A DNA stretch of 64,000 nt from Rhodanobacter sp. ANJX3 (lineage in GTDB: Bacteria; Pseudomonadota; Gammaproteobacteria; Xanthomonadales; Rhodanobacteraceae), in the NCBI RefSeq assembly GCF_014200755.1, contig NZ_JACHCM010000007.1, positions 84,833 to 148,832 on the forward strand, given 5' to 3'. This document shows, one piece after another, positions 43,215 through 52,185 of the stretch. The translations under genes were made by a program, and so were the position numbers. Below the pieces are notes generated by a model, which was not told the DNA's origin, made no database searches, and was given only the letters and a program-made list of their open reading frames with translations. Every line of letters begins with the position of its first letter. Position 1 is the stretch's first letter.

Positions 43215-44039
43215 ATGAATCACGTTGAGAATCGGCGGTTGAAGACGCTACAAAAATGCCTGGTTGCCCTGGTCTTGCTGGTGCTGGTCGTGCTGATGCT
43301 GGTGTGGTTTTTGCCCGCCCGCCTGGCGCTGCTGTGGATTGCGCCGCAGCTGCATGGCGTGCGCCTGCAGCAGGTCGGTGGGCTGCTCTGGGACGGCCAT
43401 GCCGATCAGGTCACGACCAGCGACGGGCAGGTACTGGGCAAGCTGAGCTGGCAGCTATCGCGCTCGGCCTTGCTGGGGAAAGCCCAGCTGCAGCTGGATT
43501 TCGCCGGTCCGCAGCTGAATTTTTCAGGGGCCATGCGCAAACTGCCGCAGGGCCGGGTCGAGTGGCGCGACGTCCATGCCCGTATGGATCTGTCGGTGCT
43601 CGATGCCTACGTGGCAAAGCTGCCGCAGGGGCGGCCGCGCGGCGAACTGCAGCTCAGCGTGGAGCACGCCCTGCTGCAGGCCGGCTGGCCGCTGGAGCTG
43701 CAGGCGAATACGCAGTGGACTCAGGCATCCATAAAAACGCGCGGGAGCGATATCGCCCTCGGCGCACTGCAGCTGCAGGCGCAGGCGCAGAACGGCGTGA
43801 TCTCGGCGCAGCTGCATGACGATGGCCACGGCCCGCTGCAGGCAGATGGCCAGCTCCAGCTGAGCCCGCTGGGCTGGCGACTGGAAGCGACTTTGCTGGC
43901 TCGACAGACCGACGCGGCGCTGCGCCACTGGCTGGCCCAGTTCGGTCGGCCTGATAGCGACGGCACGCTGCACATTCGACGAAGCGGCGGCATGGCCATG
44001 GGTCTGCCGGCGCCGACCTCCGCCAGGACGCCCCTCTGA
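43215..44039 (+). CDS. gspN: Type II secretion system protein N
   Basis: 274 aa with one N-terminal membrane helix (about 14-35: LVALVLLVLVVLMLVWFLPARL) and a periplasmic GspN domain: LQQVGGLLWDGHADQV, LGKLSWQLSRSALL, GPQLNFSGAM and a C-terminal KxxP-like beta-rich part. The remaining T2SS genes are not here, so this is a detached component or part of a scattered system. The lipase at 45887-46840 is the kind of substrate such a system exports. The stop overlaps the hisN-like start (TGATG). Confidence 0.85.
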   Translation: MNHVENRRLKTLQKCLVALVLLVLVVLMLVWFLPARLALLWIAPQLHGVRLQQVGGLLWDGHADQVTTSDGQVLGKLSWQLSRSALLGKAQLQLDFAGPQLNFSGAMRKLPQGRVEWRDVHARMDLSVLDAYVAKLPQGRPRGELQLSVEHALLQAGWPLELQANTQWTQASIKTRGSDIALGALQLQAQAQNGVISAQLHDDGHGPLQADGQLQLSPLGWRLEATLLARQTDAALRHWLAQFGRPDSDGTLHIRRSGGMAMGLPAPTSARTPL

Positions 44040-44821
44040 TGATGCCATCCGATACTGCAACCAAGGCCATGGCGGCCGCGCGCGAAGCTGCGGGAGCGGC
44101 CGCGGAAATCATCCGGCATTACTGGCGCCGCGGTGTCGAGATCGAGATCAAGTCCGACGCCACGCCGGTGACCATTGCCGATCGCGAAGCCGAACAGGCC
44201 ATCCGGAAAATTCTGCAGGCGGCATTGCCGGAGGCGGCGATCTACGGCGAGGAGTTTGGCCTGGAAGGCAAACGCGGCGGCCTGCTGTGGCTGGTCGATC
44301 CGCTCGATGGCACCAAGAGTTTCGTGCGGCGCACGCCGTTCTTTTCGACCCAGATCGCGCTGATGGACGGTGACGAGCTGGTGCTCGGCGTCTCCAGCGC
44401 ACCGATCTACGGCGAGACCATGTGGGCCAGCCGAGGCGGCGGCGTGTGGCTCGACGGCGAGCGCGTCGTCGTTGCCGACACCAGCGCGATCGCCCAAGCG
44501 TCCCTATCCATCGGCAACGTCAAGACGCTTACTGCCGACGCGCGCTGGGATGCGCTCGGCCAGTTGATCCGGGACAGCAACCGCATTCGCGGCTACGGCG
44601 ATTTCTGTCACTACCATCTGCTCGCGCGCGGCAGTCTCGATCTGGTGATCGAGTCGGACGTCAACATCCTCGACATCGCGGCGCTGGTGGTGATCGTGCG
44701 CGAGGCTGGCGGCGTGTTTACCGATCTCGACGGCGGCCCGATGACGCTGGATACGCGCAGCGTGCTGGCCGGCACGCCGGCCATTCACGCCCTGGCGCTG
44801 GATCGATTGCGCCGGCAGTAA
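44039..44821 (+). CDS. hisN: Inositol-monophosphatase-family phosphatase, histidinol-phosphatase type
   Basis: 260 aa, Mg-dependent phosphatase of the IMPase superfamily. Motifs: SDATPVTIADREAEQAI, IYGEEFGLEG, LLWLVDPLDGTKSFVRR (metal site WxDPxDGTxxF) and ESDVNILDIAALVVIVREAGG (second metal site). The GEEFG sequence and ESDVNILD arrangement fit the HisN histidinol-phosphatase group better than SuhB, but substrate cannot be proven. It is a paralogue of the cysQ gene at 47744. Coupled to gspN. Confidence 0.82.
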   Translation: MMPSDTATKAMAAAREAAGAAAEIIRHYWRRGVEIEIKSDATPVTIADREAEQAIRKILQAALPEAAIYGEEFGLEGKRGGLLWLVDPLDGTKSFVRRTPFFSTQIALMDGDELVLGVSSAPIYGETMWASRGGGVWLDGERVVVADTSAIAQASLSIGNVKTLTADARWDALGQLIRDSNRIRGYGDFCHYHLLARGSLDLVIESDVNILDIAALVVIVREAGGVFTDLDGGPMTLDTRSVLAGTPAIHALALDRLRRQ

Positions 44822-44852
44822 GCTCATGAAGGATGGGCAGCGCGCGGCGCGC

Positions 44853-45890
44853 TCAGTTCGATTTGCCCAGCAAGCCACTGCTCTGCATGGCTTGCACCTG
44901 CACTTGTTCACCGCCATGAAAGCTGCTGGTCAGCAGCTGCTGCAGTGCGGCCTGCTGCTGTGCGCTGGTGAGCGTGCTGTCGGCCTGAATGGCCTGACTC
45001 TGCTGCGTGTAGGCATCGAGCCGCGCCTGCCACTGCGCGCGGCTTTGATCGAGCTGCTGCAGGCGATCGGCGGCCGCATCGCCGAATAATTGCGCGCGTT
45101 CGGCGTGGCGCGTATCGGCATCGGTTTGCGCGGCGTCGAAGGCCTCGGTCTGTTCCTGCACCGTCGTGCCCAGCGAGACCTGCGCCTGGGCTTCCTGCTC
45201 GGCCGCCGGCAGCGCTGCATCCAGCGCCTGCAGACGCCGCGCCTTCTCTGCCGGCGAAAGGCTGGTATCGGACTGGATCGCCAGCCGCTGCAGGGATTGC
45301 TGTTGCCGGCGCTGCTCGTCACCGTAAAACGCTTCGGCCGTTTCATCGCCCAGCATCTGCCGCCGCAGTGCGGTGACCTGCGTCAGCTGCTGTTCCATCG
45401 ACAGGCCGGGCTGGTTGGCGAGCGCCACAGCCGCCTGCTGATAGTGCGTGTATCGATCGAAGCTCGCCATCACTTCGTCGATCAGCGGCGGATCGAGCCG
45501 TCGTCGCAGCAGGTCGTCGTGCAGCAGGGTACGGATGCTCGAAAGATCGGTTTCGCCCAGAAGTACGAGGTAATAGTCGAACAGGCGGCGCAGGGCCATG
45601 TCCGGTTTGAGATGGCCGCCAAAGCCCACACTCACACCACCGTCCGGCTCAGTGCCGCGCAGCGAGCCGTTGGCAAGCACGTCGTGCGGATCACGACGCT
45701 GTGCGGCAAAAAGCGGTGGGGCCGATTCGCGCGACGATGCCTGCAGCGTGTCGGCGATCGTCGCGGCTGGCGATGGCGTAACTGGTGTTTCCGCCGGGCC
45801 CATGTGAGCGATGCCGTAGCGTACCAGCGCCGTCGCGCCGATCAGCGCCAGCGTACTCATCACCAAACGTAGCCGGCGGCGTGGCGTCAA
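44853..45890 (-). CDS. lifO: Lipase-specific foldase (Lif)
   Basis: Inner-membrane-anchored steric chaperone that folds the upstream lipase in the periplasm. The TTG at 45890 overlaps the lipase stop (TTGA) and gives MTPRRRLRLVMSTLALIG, a basic n-region plus membrane helix as Lif proteins need; the ATG at 45860 would lose the positive charges. The Lif signature RxxFDYxLxxxGE is present as RRLFDYYLVLLGE. The remainder is helical and Gln-rich (QQSLQRLAIQ, AQWQARLDAYTQQSQ), as expected for the extended clamp. 345 aa. Confidence 0.93.
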   Translation of the reverse strand: MTPRRRLRLVMSTLALIGATALVRYGIAHMGPAETPVTPSPAATIADTLQASSRESAPPLFAAQRRDPHDVLANGSLRGTEPDGGVSVGFGGHLKPDMALRRLFDYYLVLLGETDLSSIRTLLHDDLLRRRLDPPLIDEVMASFDRYTHYQQAAVALANQPGLSMEQQLTQVTALRRQMLGDETAEAFYGDEQRRQQQSLQRLAIQSDTSLSPAEKARRLQALDAALPAAEQEAQAQVSLGTTVQEQTEAFDAAQTDADTRHAERAQLFGDAAADRLQQLDQSRAQWQARLDAYTQQSQAIQADSTLTSAQQQAALQQLLTSSFHGGEQVQVQAMQSSGLLGKSN

Positions 45891-46840
45891 AGTCCCAAAT
45901 CTTTCAGGCGATTGGCCTGATCGCGGTACACCGCTACGGGGTCGGATGAAAACACGCCGCGCAATCCGAGCAGCTGGTTGACCTCGTCCAGGTGATTCCA
46001 GCCGTAGTTGTCGCGGATCACCGTGCCCCAGTGGCTGGAGCATTGCCCGACCAGGCCGTCGCTGGCGCTGCCGTTAAAAAAGGTGCTGCCGATGCCAAGC
46101 AGCACATCGGAGGGGTCGAGCACATTGGTCAGTACCGAGGTCCCGCCGGAGGAGTAGTAGCGGATGCCGTTGACAACCGCCGCACCGGACCCGCACGGTG
46201 AGGTGGGCATACCGGCGGGAAACTGCGCGTTGAATTGCGCCGTACCGCTGGTGGAAAGTTGGGTCAGCGCGGCAATTGCATTCTGCGGATTGTTGCCGCC
46301 GGAGAAGGTGTCGATCAGATTCGCTAGCGCCGTAGTGAACGCCACCGCCAGCGCGCGCTGCGGACTGCCCGCGGGTGCCAGTGTCACGATGCCATCCGCG
46401 ACGGCGCTGCCGGTATGCGGTGTGCCGAACGTGCTTACCGAGGCGACCAAATCGGGACGTACGGCCGCAGCGTAGCGGACGTCGAGGCCGCCCTGGCTGT
46501 GGCCTATCAGATTGAACTTGCTGTAACCGTAGACCGCCTGCAGATTTTCCAGCTGGGCCACGAGCTGGTTGCCGCGGGTGATGTCATTGCCGAGCTGGCT
46601 GAGCTCGACTACGTAGACGGTGGCGCCGCCGCTGCGCAGCCCGTCGGTGATGCCGTAAAAGTAGTCAATGGTGCCGAACAGCTGATCGAAGCCGAACAGG
46701 CCATGGACCAGCACGATCGGATAGCGGGTCTGGGTGTAACCACTGCTGCTGGCGGCAGCGGTTTTGGCGCCCGCGGACACGGCGATGGAAAGCAGCAAGG
46801 TGGTCAACGCGGCTTGAAAGGCAAGACGTAACGTGCGCAT
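45887..46840 (-). CDS. lip: Secreted triacylglycerol lipase (family I)
   Basis: 317 aa. Signal peptide MRTLRLAFQAALTTLLLSIA with a cleavage site near AGA-K. Oxyanion-hole HGLFGFDQ, nucleophile elbow GHSQGG (S115), acid D261 in SDGLVG and catalytic H283 in WNHLDEVN. Cys216 and Cys267 match the single disulfide of Pseudomonas/Burkholderia lipases, and the length matches subfamily I.2. Depends on the foldase encoded immediately downstream and, in relatives, on type II secretion. Confidence 0.95.
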   Translation of the reverse strand: MRTLRLAFQAALTTLLLSIAVSAGAKTAAASSSGYTQTRYPIVLVHGLFGFDQLFGTIDYFYGITDGLRSGGATVYVVELSQLGNDITRGNQLVAQLENLQAVYGYSKFNLIGHSQGGLDVRYAAAVRPDLVASVSTFGTPHTGSAVADGIVTLAPAGSPQRALAVAFTTALANLIDTFSGGNNPQNAIAALTQLSTSGTAQFNAQFPAGMPTSPCGSGAAVVNGIRYYSSGGTSVLTNVLDPSDVLLGIGSTFFNGSASDGLVGQCSSHWGTVIRDNYGWNHLDEVNQLLGLRGVFSSDPVAVYRDQANRLKDLGL

Positions 46841-47161
46841 GCAAATCCCCTATGGATGGATGTCAGTCGGACCTCACGGCCACCGCATCGCTGCCCCCCG
46901 GCAATCTCCCAGCATCAGCGCCCGTACGCGGGAGTATCCATTCAGCCCTCTTGGTCGTCAAACAAAAATTCCATGGATATCCGTGATTTACATGCTGCGT
47001 CGCAAGATAAGGAAGTGAGGGGCTGCGTGCTTTGCCTGTCGATACGCCGCGATCAAGCCATGTGCATACGCACACGGGTACGGCGAACATTCATTCCCTG
47101 GTGACGCGTATGTCGCGGCTCGCAGCGGCGCATTCTTCCGGCAGCAGGCTAGAATGCAGCG
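46841..47161. other. Intergenic region between the lipase and nudE
   Basis: 321 bases between divergent genes. I see no RNA gene, no credible small protein and no clear promoter pair. An A/T-richer stretch near 46960-47020 (aaacaaaaattccatgg) is the most likely promoter zone. Confidence 0.4.
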
Positions 47162-47719
47162 ATGCGCAAACCACCCATCATCCACGCCACGCGAGACATC
47201 GCGAACAGCCATTTCCTGCGCGCCGAACAGCTCGATCTGGAGTTTTCCAACGGCGAACGCCGCACTTACGAGCGGCTGAAAAGCAGCGGGCTCGGTGCCG
47301 TGATCATCGTACCGATGCAGGACGATGAGACCGTGCTGCTGGTGCGCGAATATGGCGCCGGCGTCGGCCGCTACGAACTGGGGCTGCCAAAAGGTCGGCT
47401 GGATCAGGATGAAACCGCCGAGCAGGGTGCGGATCGCGAATTGAAGGAGGAGGTGGGCTTTGGCGCGCGCAAGCTCACCATCTTGCACAATCTTTCGTTA
47501 TCGCCGTCGTATATGACACACATGGCACATGTGGTGCTGGCGCAGGATCTGTATGCCGAGCGCCTGATCGGCGACGAGCCGGAAGAGCTCGACGTGGTGC
47601 CGTGGAAGATGTCCGAGCTGCATACGCTCATCGGCCGTGATGACGTGACCGAAGGTCGCTCGATCGCAGCGCTCTTCATGGCCCGCGAATATCTCGCCGG
47701 CCGCTTCAAGCGTCAGTGA
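47162..47719 (+). CDS. nudE: ADP compounds hydrolase NudE
   Basis: 185-aa Nudix hydrolase acting on ADP-ribose, NADH, Ap3A and similar ADP compounds. Nudix box: GLPKGRLDQDETAEQGADRE continuing with LKEEVGFG, all catalytic Glu residues present. The N-terminus (MRKPPIIHATRDIANSHFL) and C-terminal ITEARSI-like element (VTEGRSIAALFMAREY) are NudE-specific. Followed 24 nt later by cysQ, a conserved pair in gammaproteobacteria. Confidence 0.94.
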   Translation: MRKPPIIHATRDIANSHFLRAEQLDLEFSNGERRTYERLKSSGLGAVIIVPMQDDETVLLVREYGAGVGRYELGLPKGRLDQDETAEQGADRELKEEVGFGARKLTILHNLSLSPSYMTHMAHVVLAQDLYAERLIGDEPEELDVVPWKMSELHTLIGRDDVTEGRSIAALFMAREYLAGRFKRQ

Positions 47720-47743
47720 GTCGACGCGCATGAGTGTATTTCG

Positions 47744-48559
47744 ATGAGTGCGGAACCCGAGTTCGCGCGGCAGATCGGCGACATCGCGCGCGCCGCCGGC
47801 GAAGCCATCATGGCCATCTACGGCAGCGATTTTTCGGTGCAGACCAAGGCCGACGCATCGCCGCTTACCGCCGCCGATCTGGCCGCCCAGCAGGTGATCC
47901 TGGATGGGCTGTCCAAGCTTGACCCGGCTCTGCCGATCGTGTCCGAAGAGGCCAAAGCGCTGGCTTGGTCGCAGCGCCAGCACTGGTCGCGCTACTGGCT
48001 GGTCGACCCGCTCGACGGCACGCGCGAATTCGTCAAACGCAACGGCGAGTTCACCGTCAACATCGCGCTGATCGACGATCGGCATACGGTGCTCGGCGTG
48101 GTGCTGGCGCCGGTCACCGGCGAGCTGTACATCGCCGAGCAGGGCAGCGGTGCGTGGCTGCAGGTGCAGGCAGGGGGCGAATGGCAGCGCATTCATGCGC
48201 GTGCGCTGGCGCAGCCGCCGGTACTGGCCGGCAGCCGCTCGCACGGCAGCGAGCAGACCGCCATGCTGAAAACTTTGCTGGGTGAAGACCATCAGCTGCT
48301 GCCGCTCGGTTCGTCGCTGAAGTTCTGTCTGATTGCGCGTGGCGACGCGGACGTCTACTTGCGACTCGGCCTGACCAGCGAGTGGGATACGGCGGCGGCG
48401 CAATGCGTGCTGCAGGAAGCCGGCGGCGCGGTGCTCGATCTGTACGGCATGCCGTTTACCTACAACCGCGGCGAGTCGCTGCTCAATCCCGAATTCATCG
48501 CCGTCGGCGATACCCGCGTGGACTGGGCCGCGCGCCTGCGCAGCACCGGCTACGTGTAG
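47744..48559 (+). CDS. cysQ: 3'(2'),5'-bisphosphate nucleotidase CysQ
   Basis: 271 aa, IMPase superfamily; hydrolyses PAP, the by-product of sulfate assimilation, to AMP. Motifs: QTKADASPLTAADLAAQ, IVSEEAKAL, YWLVDPLDGTREFVKRNGEF (metal-binding DPLDGT with the CysQ-typical EFxKxNGEF) and SEWDTAAAQCVLQEAGG (second metal site). Between nudE and mazG, all three house-cleaning nucleotide hydrolases on the same strand. Confidence 0.95.
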   Translation: MSAEPEFARQIGDIARAAGEAIMAIYGSDFSVQTKADASPLTAADLAAQQVILDGLSKLDPALPIVSEEAKALAWSQRQHWSRYWLVDPLDGTREFVKRNGEFTVNIALIDDRHTVLGVVLAPVTGELYIAEQGSGAWLQVQAGGEWQRIHARALAQPPVLAGSRSHGSEQTAMLKTLLGEDHQLLPLGSSLKFCLIARGDADVYLRLGLTSEWDTAAAQCVLQEAGGAVLDLYGMPFTYNRGESLLNPEFIAVGDTRVDWAARLRSTGYV

Positions 48560-48596
48560 CCGCTGCGCTCCATTTCGAATCACCGAAGCAAACCCG

Positions 48597-49406
48597 ATGA
48601 CTGAAACGACGCGCTACAGCCTCGACGATCTGCTGGCGATCATGGCGCGATTGCGCGATCCCGACGGCGGCTGCCCGTGGGATGTGAAGCAGGACTTTGC
48701 TTCCGTTGCGCCATACACCTTGGAAGAAGCCTACGAAGTCGTCGATGCGATCGATCGCGGCGACTGGGACGATCTGCGCGACGAGCTGGGCGATCTGCTG
48801 CTGCAGGTGGTTTTCCACGCGCAGATGGCGAAGGAAAAAGGTCTGTTCGACTTTGCCGACGTGGCCGATGCGATCGGCCGCAAGATGACGCGCCGCCATC
48901 CGCACGTGTTTGGCGACACGCAATTTGTCGACGAAGCCGAACGCAAACAGGCCTGGGAAGACATCAAGACGGCCGAGCGCCTGGCCAAGGGAGCATCCGT
49001 CGACGAGAGCGCACTGGCGGGTGTTTCGTCCGGCCTGCCGGAATGGCAGCGTGCGCGCAAATTGCAGGAGCGCGCCGCCAGCGTGGGATTCGACTGGCCC
49101 GAGCCATCGTCGGTACTGGCCAAGCTGGCCGAAGAAGTGGACGAGGTGCGCGCCGAGTTCGCTGCCGGTGCCGATTCCGCGCGGCTGGAAGACGAGATCG
49201 GTGACGTGCTGTTCGTGATGGTGAATCTGGCGCGGCACGCCAAGGTCGATTTCTCGCGCGCGATGCGGCACGCCAACGCCAAGTTCGAGCGGCGCTTTCG
49301 CCAGATGGAGCGGCTAGCTGCCGCCGATGGCGAGCATTTCGCACAGCAAGATCTTGCCGCACAGGAAGCGCTCTGGCAGCGCGCCAAGGCGATCGAGCGC
49401 AAGTAA
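48597..49406 (+). CDS. mazG: Nucleoside triphosphate pyrophosphohydrolase MazG
   Basis: 269 aa, two tandem MazG domains, hydrolysing NTPs to NMP and PPi. N-terminal domain: LRDPDGGCPWDVKQDF, YTLEEAYEVVDAI, LRDELGDLLLQVVFHA (EExxE-D metal site). C-terminal domain: LAEEVDEVRAEFA and LEDEIGDVLFVMVNLARH. Close to the usual MazG length. 38 nt after cysQ; likely one operon nudE-cysQ-mazG. Confidence 0.95.
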   Translation: MTETTRYSLDDLLAIMARLRDPDGGCPWDVKQDFASVAPYTLEEAYEVVDAIDRGDWDDLRDELGDLLLQVVFHAQMAKEKGLFDFADVADAIGRKMTRRHPHVFGDTQFVDEAERKQAWEDIKTAERLAKGASVDESALAGVSSGLPEWQRARKLQERAASVGFDWPEPSSVLAKLAEEVDEVRAEFAAGADSARLEDEIGDVLFVMVNLARHAKVDFSRAMRHANAKFERRFRQMERLAAADGEHFAQQDLAAQEALWQRAKAIERK

Positions 49407-49540
49407 CCCGCCGATTGCACCGATTTCATCGGGAATTTCATGCGCCCGCGCACGATCACGGCATACGAGCGACACGCAAGCGTGCAACCTTTCTGCTTAC
49501 GGTGGCATCCTACGAGCATTGCCTCGTTACGGATTCCACC

Positions 49541-50314
49541 ATGCGCCGTCTTTTTATCGCCGTTTTATTGCTGGCCCCGGTATCCGCTTTCGCGGCGGCG
49601 CCGTGCAAATACCAGGCGCCGCGCAGCATGCAGATCAATCTGGCCGGCGTGAAAGCGGTGCAGATCGAAGTGCATAGCCACAACCTGCACCTGATCGCCA
49701 ACAACGCGGCGCAGAAGCTGATCATTACAGGCCACGCCTGCACGTCGGACAACGCGGTGCTCAACAGCCTGCAGGTCAGCCAGAAGCTCGCCGGCGATCA
49801 GCTGCTGATCGACATCGGCGCCGACAGTCAAGCGCCCTCGAATATTTTTGGCAGCTCCTATGCGTATTTGGATATCAACATGCAGCTACCGGCGCGCATG
49901 CCGGTAACGCTGGGGGTGGGTTCGGGCAATGCCACGGTCAATGGCGTGCAGCAGCTGCAGAGTCACGTGAATTCCGGCGATCTTCATGTACGCCATGTCG
50001 CGGGCAAGTACACCGCCAGCTTGGGAGCCGGCGACATCGATGCCAACGACATCGGCAGCCTCGAGCTGACGTCGGTGGGATCGGGCGACGTCAAGATCGA
50101 AGGCATCAAGGGCGACGCAAAAATCGGCAGCATCGGTTCGGGCGACGTCATGCTGCGCAAGGTCGCTGGCAGCGTGCATGCCGACACGCTGGGCTCGGGC
50201 GACCTGGGCGTCAAGGACGTCGGCGGCAGCTTCAGCCTCGGCGCGATGGGCAGCGGTGACGTCATCCATGCGCGCGTCAAGGGCAAGCTCAGCCTGCCGC
50301 GCGACGACGATTGA
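49541..50314 (+). CDS. Exported DUF2807-like repeat protein
   Basis: 257 aa from the ATG at 49541; the frame is open from 49415 but only this start yields a signal peptide (MRRLFIAVLLLAPVSAFAAA). The mature protein is a right-handed beta-helix-like fold of about 20-residue repeats, each carrying GSGD or a variant: LGAGDIDAND, VGSGDVKIEG, IGSGDVMLRK, LGSGDLGVKD, MGSGDVIHAR. This pattern is typical of DUF2807 (GIN/auto-transporter adhesin head) proteins, with no established function. Two Cys in the N-terminal part may form a disulfide. Confidence 0.8.
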   Translation: MRRLFIAVLLLAPVSAFAAAPCKYQAPRSMQINLAGVKAVQIEVHSHNLHLIANNAAQKLIITGHACTSDNAVLNSLQVSQKLAGDQLLIDIGADSQAPSNIFGSSYAYLDINMQLPARMPVTLGVGSGNATVNGVQQLQSHVNSGDLHVRHVAGKYTASLGAGDIDANDIGSLELTSVGSGDVKIEGIKGDAKIGSIGSGDVMLRKVAGSVHADTLGSGDLGVKDVGGSFSLGAMGSGDVIHARVKGKLSLPRDDD

Positions 50315-50326
50315 GTCGCGCGGACT

Positions 50327-51469
50327 TCAGCCCAAGAGGCGCCACGCCAGATATACCAGCGGCGCGCTCACCAGCAGAAACGGAATCGAGACCAGATGAA
50401 GCAGTCGCAGCCCGTGCGGCTGCTTCGCGAGCCGCAGCGCGATCAAGTTGGCCAATGAGCCAATCGCCAGGCCGAAGCCGCCGACGTTCGCCGCCACGGC
50501 CAGAGCGATCGCATCGGGCGTGCGGTCGAGCAGCAGCACGGTCGCCGGCACGTTGCTGATCACCTGCGAGGCGAGAATGCCGCCGAGGAACACCGTCAGC
50601 GGCTGTTTGAAATCGAACTGATCCAGCGCGTGCTCAATCAGCGGGAGCTCGGCGAAGTGGCCCAGTCCCAGAAAGATCGCGGCAAACGTCACCAACAAAA
50701 GCCAGTCGATGCGCGCCAGGCTGGCGCGCGCCAGCAGCGCAAACAGCGCCAGCAGCGCGGCCGCTCCCAGCGCCGCCTGGTCGTATTCCATCGCCACCAC
50801 CATGCCGGCCAGCGCGAGCATCGACGCCATGCCCAGTCGGCGAGAAATCGTTTGGCCGTCCATCTTTTCTCTGCTCAGCTCGATGCTGCCGCGCGGCAGC
50901 CAGAGCAGGGTGAATGCCGCCAGCAGTGCAAACATCACCACGGCGGCCGGCAGCATACCCAGCACGAAATGCAGAAACGGCATCTTCGCGTGTTGCCACA
51001 ACAGCAGGTTTTGCGGGTTGCCGATCGGGCTCAGGGTGGAGCCGGCGTTCACCGCCAACGCCTCCAGCACCACCATGCGCAGCACGGGCAGGTTGGACAT
51101 GCCGCCGATGGCGACAGTCAGCGGCACGATCAGAAACAGGCTTACGTCGTTCGTCAGCACCATCGACACTATCGCCGTGGCGGCGACCAGCAGCAGGCCC
51201 AGCCCGCGCAGCGAATGCGCCCGCGCCACCACACCGACGGCCGCGCGCTGCACCAGTCCGCTGTCGCGGATGCCCTGAATGGCGATCAGCAAGCCCATCA
51301 GGCCGGCCAGCGTGGGCAGCTGCAGCCATTGGTGATAACGCGACAGCGGCTGCGGATCGATCAGGGCCAGCAAAATCGTCAGCGTGCCGAATACCACCAG
51401 CAACCACTCGCTTTTCAGTTTTTGGTGCCAGGTAAGGCGTACGGTTTTGGACACTGCCGAGTTACTCAT
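50327..51469 (-). CDS. SLC13/ArsB/NhaD-superfamily permease
   Basis: 380-aa polytopic membrane protein with about 10-11 hydrophobic helices. The ion-transporter superfamily hallmarks are SMVLTNDVSLFLIVPLTVAI and GSTLSPIGNPQN (half-helix binding motif), with a second, weaker copy ASQVISNVPATVLLL toward the C-terminus. These place it with anion/Na+ or arsenite/H+ permeases; substrate unknown. No arsR/arsC nearby. Convergent with the repeat protein, 12 nt apart. Confidence 0.85.
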   Translation of the reverse strand: MSNSAVSKTVRLTWHQKLKSEWLLVVFGTLTILLALIDPQPLSRYHQWLQLPTLAGLMGLLIAIQGIRDSGLVQRAAVGVVARAHSLRGLGLLLVAATAIVSMVLTNDVSLFLIVPLTVAIGGMSNLPVLRMVVLEALAVNAGSTLSPIGNPQNLLLWQHAKMPFLHFVLGMLPAAVVMFALLAAFTLLWLPRGSIELSREKMDGQTISRRLGMASMLALAGMVVAMEYDQAALGAAALLALFALLARASLARIDWLLLVTFAAIFLGLGHFAELPLIEHALDQFDFKQPLTVFLGGILASQVISNVPATVLLLDRTPDAIALAVAANVGGFGLAIGSLANLIALRLAKQPHGLRLLHLVSIPFLLVSAPLVYLAWRLLG

Positions 51470-51499
51470 GCGACAGCGCGCCTGCAGTCAATGGCGTCA

Positions 51500-52129
51500 T
51501 CACCATCCGCTCAGCCCTTCGATCGCGTAAAGCTTTTGCCAGCTCTGGCGCGCGCGGATGAGGTCGGCCAGCCGACTCAATGCCGGCCATTCGCTTACCG
51601 GTCGAGGCATGTTGCGCGACCAGCGCATCAGCATCGCCAGTAGCAGGTCTGCGCCGGAAAATTCCGCACCCAGCAGGTACGGACCATGATTTTTCAGATG
51701 CGTCTCAAGCCGGTCCCACACGCTTTCGATTTTTTTCTGCAACGCTGCGCGTATCGCCGGATCGTGCTCGCTGCTGCCCAGTTCGGCTGGGTAAAACCAA
51801 AGCCGATAGGTCGACATCAGCGTATTGCTGAGATAGACGATCCACTGCGTCCAGGCATCGTGCTCAGGTGTGCGAGGCGCGGGTGCCAGCTTCGTCTCCG
51901 GGTGACGCTCGGCCAGCATCATCAGCAGCGCCGCAGACTCGGTCAGCGCGCGGCCGTCGATCACCAGCGTGGGCACGACGCCACCGGCGTTGAGCTTCAG
52001 ATATTCGGCGTCGTGCTGCTCGTCGGCTTCAAAGTCGACCAGCCGCAGCTCATGCGGGGCGCCGATTTCCAGCAGCGCCAGATGCACGACCATGCTGGCC
52101 GTGCCCGGCGAATAATAGAGCGTATACAT
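51500..52129 (-). CDS. Glutathione S-transferase family protein
   Basis: 209 aa from the ATG at 52129 (MYTLYYSPGTASMVVHLALLEIG); the longer frame upstream is shadow. N-terminal thioredoxin-fold domain with GSH-binding GGVVPTLVIDG and LTESAALLMML (the cis-Pro VPTL and the ES motif), then an all-helical C-terminal domain with GAEFSGADLLLAMLMRW. The N-terminal SPGTASM fits the bacterial beta-like group, in which Cys or Ser replaces Tyr. Substrate unknown. Confidence 0.9.
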   Translation of the reverse strand: MYTLYYSPGTASMVVHLALLEIGAPHELRLVDFEADEQHDAEYLKLNAGGVVPTLVIDGRALTESAALLMMLAERHPETKLAPAPRTPEHDAWTQWIVYLSNTLMSTYRLWFYPAELGSSEHDPAIRAALQKKIESVWDRLETHLKNHGPYLLGAEFSGADLLLAMLMRWSRNMPRPVSEWPALSRLADLIRARQSWQKLYAIEGLSGW

Positions 52130-52185
52130 AGGTGCTTTCCGCGCGCTGCCGTGATGATGGAGAAAGATCAGCGGCAGTAGTTTAC

